Source of the DNA: Planctomycetaceae bacterium
GTDB taxonomy: Bacteria > Planctomycetota > Planctomycetia > Pirellulales > UBA1268
Direction: 5' to 3'
Length of the DNA stretch: 18,471 nucleotides
Assembly: GCA_947464585.1 (NCBI GenBank)
Contig: CANHYS010000006.1
Coordinates: forward strand, 1-18,471
Shown: positions 15,277 through 18,471 of the stretch, in pieces
How the letters are laid out: the number at the start of each line of letters is the position of its first letter
Position numbering within the stretch: the first letter of the stretch is position 1
Notes under the pieces: model-generated
The model's database searches: none
The model's input: only the letters and a program-made list of their open reading frames with translations
What the model was told of the DNA's origin: nothing
Position numbers and translations under genes: made by a program

Positions 15277-16971
15277 ATGATCTACAGCCGCTATCTCGAT
15301 ATTCATCTCTGCACCAATACGAACCTTAACAAATACGATGCGGGCCAATTATTCGGGGGACAGAACCCATATTTTTATCAGTTCAAAGCGAGCCTCATGC
15401 AACAGATGCGGTATCGGGATGCGAAGAACGAAGGCTTCACATTCAACAATACGAACACCGGGAATTGCAGAGTCCTCAGTGACGTCGAGTTGACCCACTC
15501 TGACGACAGTTTTCTGAAAAACCCCTCCAGTTCGTTCCTGGACACGACGACGGGCGAGGTGACATACGCCCTCAATGAAGAACTGAAGCAAATTCGGTAC
15601 GTCGGCTGCATGTTGGCGATCGAGCATCTCAAGACCACCAGGGTCTATTCGCAGTTGCATCAGCTCATGGTCTGGATCTCCGACGAAGACACCGTCAATA
15701 AGCTGCGGATCAATTGCCATGGAGACGGCCGTGCACCCGGAACTCGTGACACACATGGCAAGGGGAACGGCGTGATGACCATGGGGGACGCGGGGCTGTC
15801 GGCCGATGAGTTAGTCGAAGCGCTCACGCGTCACGGGCTTAAGCGGCGGAGCGTCCATACCGGATTACTCACCGGGCTCGCGCACGCCGCCGACACCTGG
15901 CAGTCCGAGGGCGCGCGATGGCGAGACGACTCAGAATCACACAGGTGCCAGGGCTGCAAGGCGCCCTTTGTGGAAGGCCTTTTCACAAGCGGCAAGCACC
16001 ATTGCCGCCGATGCGGAGGACTTTTCTGTGGTAAATGCTCGTCCTACAAGGCAGATCTCGCGGTCGCCCTGACCGGGAAAAACACCACGGCAAAGAACGT
16101 CAGAGATGCACGTGTGTGCGGAACGTGCTACCACCAAGTCAAGGACTATGGCATCCTAGCCCGAACCAAGGGCATCAACCAGAAGCAGACCGCTACTGAA
16201 CAGAAGAACTACGGGCTGAAGACGATCTGTTTGGCCTGCTGCATGGGAGCACAAGCTGACGGTGTCTTTAGCCCCGAGCGGAATCATAATCTCATCGGTC
16301 CGCAATTGGCCAGCGTGCCGTTCGTCCAGGACTCGCTTGCCGCTCGCTTGTTGATCGCGCTTCGTGCCAGAAATCTGACTGGCATCAAGGTCACCGCGTC
16401 GAACCAGGTGTTACAAGATAGGGGACCGGAGGGAATAGCCGCAAGTTGTGGCATCACAGTGCCCTCTCAAAAAGGCTCGGGTGCGAGCCTCAGGGACGCG
16501 CTCAAGGTCCGTGATTTTGTTGGTAGCGGTAAGCAGACAGTGAGTTTTCCGCCGTATATCTGGGGAGAACGACAGTCGCTGAAGGCGAAGTATGACCAGC
16601 TTGCCGCCAACCCCCTGGCGTTTGCTGGGTTTACAAGTAATACTTTTAGCGGCATGATAAAGGTGGCGGGGCGACGGCTTCTCTTCGGCGAAGCTGAGGA
16701 ACGCGCACTTACAATGCTCCACAACGAGTTCTTATTCTTCTGGAAATTTAACTCGTGGGCGAAGATCCGGACAGGCTTAGTCACGCAGCCCGGGGGCAAC
16801 CCCACGGGATACACATGGGCTCTCACGCCTCCGCCTTGCGTCAATGAAGTGCTTTTTGTGAAAGGGAAACGTAATGCAACCGGTGCTTTAGGCCCTGATT
16901 CGATCAGCATCACGGTCAGGAGCGACGAATTGGAGAGCTTCAAGCACTACAAGTCGTACGAGGTGTCGTAG
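15277..16971 (+). CDS. Clan-CD (caspase-like) peptidase candidate with inserted FYVE zinc finger (564 aa)
   Basis: ATG 15277 is chosen because AAAGAGGAG lies 8 bases upstream; a TTG 28 codons earlier has no such support. Residues 144-150 (RINCHGD) followed by GNGVMTMGDAGLSADELVEAL, and residues 317-325 (ICLACCMGA) followed by DSLAARLLIALRARN, fit the His and Cys motifs of clan CD peptidases; His148 and Cys321 are the predicted dyad. Between them, residues ~215-284 form a full FYVE finger: WRDD (WxxD motif, W215), zinc-ligand pairs C224/C227, C243/C246, C251/C254 and C281/C284, the KHHCRRCG core at 240-247 and RVC at 279-281. In eukaryotes FYVE domains bind PI3P on endosomes. The C-terminal ~180 residues are unassigned. 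There is no signal peptide. The gene is followed after 7 bases by a pseudo-Tpx gene. I infer a T6SS effector aimed at eukaryotic endomembranes; the FYVE call is strong, the peptidase call moderate. Confidence 0.75.
   Translation: MIYSRYLDIHLCTNTNLNKYDAGQLFGGQNPYFYQFKASLMQQMRYRDAKNEGFTFNNTNTGNCRVLSDVELTHSDDSFLKNPSSSFLDTTTGEVTYALNEELKQIRYVGCMLAIEHLKTTRVYSQLHQLMVWISDEDTVNKLRINCHGDGRAPGTRDTHGKGNGVMTMGDAGLSADELVEALTRHGLKRRSVHTGLLTGLAHAADTWQSEGARWRDDSESHRCQGCKAPFVEGLFTSGKHHCRRCGGLFCGKCSSYKADLAVALTGKNTTAKNVRDARVCGTCYHQVKDYGILARTKGINQKQTATEQKNYGLKTICLACCMGAQADGVFSPERNHNLIGPQLASVPFVQDSLAARLLIALRARNLTGIKVTASNQVLQDRGPEGIAASCGITVPSQKGSGASLRDALKVRDFVGSGKQTVSFPPYIWGERQSLKAKYDQLAANPLAFAGFTSNTFSGMIKVAGRRLLFGEAEERALTMLHNEFLFFWKFNSWAKIRTGLVTQPGGNPTGYTWALTPPPCVNEVLFVKGKRNATGALGPDSISITVRSDELESFKHYKSYEVS
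15919..16128 (+). other. FYVE zinc-finger coding segment
   Basis: This encodes residues W215 to C284. The cysteine spacing is C-x2-C-x15-C-x2-C-x4-C-x2-C-x26-C-x2-C. All three FYVE signature motifs are recognisable (WxxD, a variant of R(R/K)HHCR in which only the Lys precedes HHCR, and RVC), which separates it from generic zinc ribbons or RING fingers. The long final spacer (x26 against about x16 in EEA1) is atypical. Confidence 0.85.
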
Positions 16972-16978
16972 CCATGGT

Positions 16979-17575
16979 ATGTCCGCGGGCGATCAACGAA
17001 AGGCTTTTCGCATCATGAATCCAACTCAGGGCAACCCAGATCACGTCACGGAATCGGAACCGCGAACGGTGTTCGTGGAGTCGTCGCCATACACGCTGAG
17101 CGGGCCACAGCTCGCCGCCGGCGACGCGATGCCGGACTTCGCTTTGTGGCAGTATTCTGAAGGAATGGCGCATCTCATCAACCGTGAATTGATCCTTGAA
17201 TACCAGATGCCCGCCTTGTTCTGCTGCCTCCATTCGGTGGATACCCGCGTCGGGAATATCCAGGCCAGGAAGTTTGAGCGGTTGCTCATGCGATTCGACC
17301 GGCAGGTAGCCGCATTTCTCGTCAGTTCCGACCTGCCATTCACGCAGAATCGCTACAGCGAGCGGGAGATGCTCTCGTTTCTTTCGGTCGCGAGCGACTA
17401 CCGGGGGGACTTCGGCCGGCCGTTCGGCATCTATATTCCTCAGCTGATGTTCCTTACGCGGTCGGTGTTTATCGCGGATGCCAGCGGCATGATCCAGCAT
17501 GTCGACATCGTCAGCGAATTCACCCACGAACCCGACTACGACGCTGCAATCGACGTTCTCTGCGAGTTGGTGTGA
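16979..17575 (+). CDS. Second Tpx-like protein lacking catalytic cysteines (198 aa)
   Basis: This is a paralogue of the 214-aa pseudo-Tpx at 2421-3065. Shared landmarks are AAGDAMPDFALW, HSVDTRVGNIQARKFERLL, FLVSSDLPFTQNRYSE, FGRPFGIYI, TRSVFIADASGMI and FTHEPDYDAAIDVL. The peroxidatic position is Gly92 (DTRVG) and the resolving position is Ser127 (NRYS). Cysteines exist elsewhere (C82, C83, C195) but not at the catalytic sites. It lacks the basic tail of its paralogue and has a longer N-terminus; an alternative start is ATG 17015 (186 aa). It begins 7 bases after the FYVE gene stop, so translational coupling is likely. The best reading is a non-enzymatic Tpx-fold partner of the preceding protein, with adaptor, chaperone and immunity all open. 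Confidence 0.8.
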   Translation: MSAGDQRKAFRIMNPTQGNPDHVTESEPRTVFVESSPYTLSGPQLAAGDAMPDFALWQYSEGMAHLINRELILEYQMPALFCCLHSVDTRVGNIQARKFERLLMRFDRQVAAFLVSSDLPFTQNRYSEREMLSFLSVASDYRGDFGRPFGIYIPQLMFLTRSVFIADASGMIQHVDIVSEFTHEPDYDAAIDVLCELV

Positions 17576-17577
17576 CG

Positions 17578-17599
17578 TAGGGCGATCGGGCGAGCCCTA
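17578..17599 (+). terminator. Hairpin after the second pseudo-Tpx gene
   Basis: TAGGGC (17578-17583) and GCCCTA (17594-17599) form a perfect 6-bp stem with a 10-base loop, three bases after the stop codon, followed by CTCTTT at 17604-17609. This is a weak intrinsic-terminator candidate that would end the cargo operon before tssH. Confidence 0.35.
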
Positions 17600-17697
17600 G
17601 TCGCTCTTTCCGGCGGGTGATGCCAGGCCGGCCGTGGCCGCACGATATGTGAAGATCTGATTATCGTCGGCGGATGGTTCCGGTCTGCTCTCGGGGC

Positions 17698-17706
17698 TGG
17701 TATAGT
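17698..17706 (+). promoter_or_regulatory. Possible extended -10 promoter before tssH
   Basis: TGGTATAGT (17698-17706) is an extended -10 (TGn plus TATAGT) about 75 bases before the tssH start. The -35 region is poor (TTCCGG at 17678-17683, 17-base spacing), as is usual for extended -10 promoters. It would let tssH be transcribed separately from the cargo genes. Confidence 0.4.
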
Positions 17707-17781
17707 GCCGCCTCCGCATGACGGATTCCCGGACCACCAACGGCCGGAACGCGCGTGCGGCACACGTAGGGGACCGCGGGC

Positions 17782-18471
17782 ATGGCCGGACTCGATCTCA
17801 AGGGACTCATCGGAAAGCTAAACCCCGTCTGCCAGCGGGCGCTCGAAGGAGCCGCCGGGCTTTGCCTCTCACGGACGAACTACAACGTCGAGGTCGAGCA
17901 CTGGCTCACGAAACTCCTGGAGCAGCCCGGCAACGACATCTGCCTGCTGCTCAAGCATTTCGATATCGACCAGGGCAGGGTGCTCACCGACCTCACCAAG
18001 GCGATCGATCGCCTCAAGACCGGCAACGCCCGCCCGCCACTGCTGTCGCCCGAGGTCTGCGACTTGATCAAGCAGGCCTGGCTGATCGCGAGCGTGGACT
18101 TCGGCGACGAGAAGGTCCGCGGCGCATGGCTGCTCGTGGCCCTGCTCTCTGATGAGTCACTCTCCCAGCGGCTGCTTGCCGCGTCGGATCAGTTTCGCCG
18201 GATCTCGCCCGACGTGCTCCGCCGCGAGGCGTCGCGCGTGTTTCCGCGATCGACCGAATCCGACTTCATGCCGGGCGGCGCGGCCTCGGGCGACGCGTCG
18301 AGTAGCGATGCGGCCGCAGGGGCCGATGGCAAGCCTCGCGGGCCAACGAAGACGCCCAATCTCGATCAATACACGATCGACCTCACCGGCCGCGCGAAGG
18401 CCGGCAAGATCGATCCCGTGCGGGGCCGCGAGGCCGAAGTGCGGCAGATCATCGACATCCTCACGCGGCGA
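17782..18471 (+). CDS. tssH: TssH/ClpV, T6SS sheath-disassembly AAA+ ATPase (5' part)
   Basis: ClpV is the hexameric AAA+ unfoldase that disassembles the contracted TssB/TssC sheath. ATG 17782 follows AGGGGA at 17768-17773, and the frame is open for 230 codons to the window edge. The N-terminal ClpN-type repeat domain is clear (RALEGAAGLCLSRTNYNVEVEHWLTKLL, then VRGAWLLVALLSDESLSQRLL), followed by a Gly/Ala/Ser-rich linker at residues ~160-190. The start of the first AAA module reads LDQYTIDLTGRAKAGKIDPVRGREAEVRQ. The ALExAAGLC and VEHWLTKLL features and the tssG context favour ClpV over ClpB. Walker motifs lie beyond the window. Confidence 0.93.
   Translation, partial: MAGLDLKGLIGKLNPVCQRALEGAAGLCLSRTNYNVEVEHWLTKLLEQPGNDICLLLKHFDIDQGRVLTDLTKAIDRLKTGNARPPLLSPEVCDLIKQAWLIASVDFGDEKVRGAWLLVALLSDESLSQRLLAASDQFRRISPDVLRREASRVFPRSTESDFMPGGAASGDASSSDAAAGADGKPRGPTKTPNLDQYTIDLTGRAKAGKIDPVRGREAEVRQIIDILTRR

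Noticed and set aside
17718..18152. 144-codon + frame beginning before tssH
   Set aside because: It is out of frame with tssH and overlaps its well-supported ClpN domain; the product is low-complexity shadow sequence.

Overview
The window is high-GC DNA that most likely comes from a planctomycete. The best marker is the giant surface protein at 4784-14944, whose basic N-terminus carries an LEPRTLL (LEPR-XLL) motif, a sorting-type signature typical of large planctomycete extracellular proteins. The window opens inside tssG and closes inside tssH/clpV, both core type VI secretion system (T6SS) genes on the + strand. Every gene I can support is on the + strand. I see no tRNA, rRNA, CRISPR array or transposase.

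Layout: (1) the 3' end of tssG, 3-644; (2) a 509-aa transglutaminase-like cysteine-peptidase candidate, 860-2389; (3) a thiol-peroxidase (Tpx)-like protein without catalytic cysteines and with a histone-H1-like basic tail, 2421-3065; (4) a 477-aa protein with an SGHY-type domain resembling the C-terminal domain of plant IQM calmodulin-binding proteins, 3108-4541; (5) a 3386-residue LEPR-XLL surface protein, 4784-14944; (6) a 564-aa caspase-like (clan CD) peptidase candidate with a complete FYVE zinc finger between its putative catalytic His and Cys, 15277-16971; (7) a second Tpx-like protein without catalytic cysteines, 16979-17575; (8) the 5' part of tssH/clpV, 17782 to the window end.

The most interesting pattern is a repeated two-gene unit: a predicted cysteine-peptidase-fold protein followed closely by a pseudo-Tpx (860-3065 and 15277-17575). 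Both pseudo-Tpx proteins have Gly where Tpx has its peroxidatic Cys and share the VGxIQARKFE segment, so they look like a conserved non-enzymatic subfamily. My inference is that these are T6SS cargo modules: effectors, some with eukaryote-like domains (FYVE, IQM-like), paired with a Tpx-fold adaptor, chaperone or immunity protein. The FYVE domain, a PI3P-binding module of eukaryotic endosomes, suggests a protist or other eukaryotic target. None of this is demonstrated by the sequence alone.

A second notable point is that the last 17 codons of tssG and about 18 bases beyond them are repeated (about 75% identical, codons colinear without gaps) just after the giant gene at 14989-15056. The block 663-14988 is therefore bracketed by a degenerate direct repeat, consistent with old insertion by duplication or recombination into the T6SS operon. 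The giant protein has its own internal history: an A-B-A-B tandem duplication of putative beta-sandwich domains, and glycine-rich cassettes that interrupt other domains.
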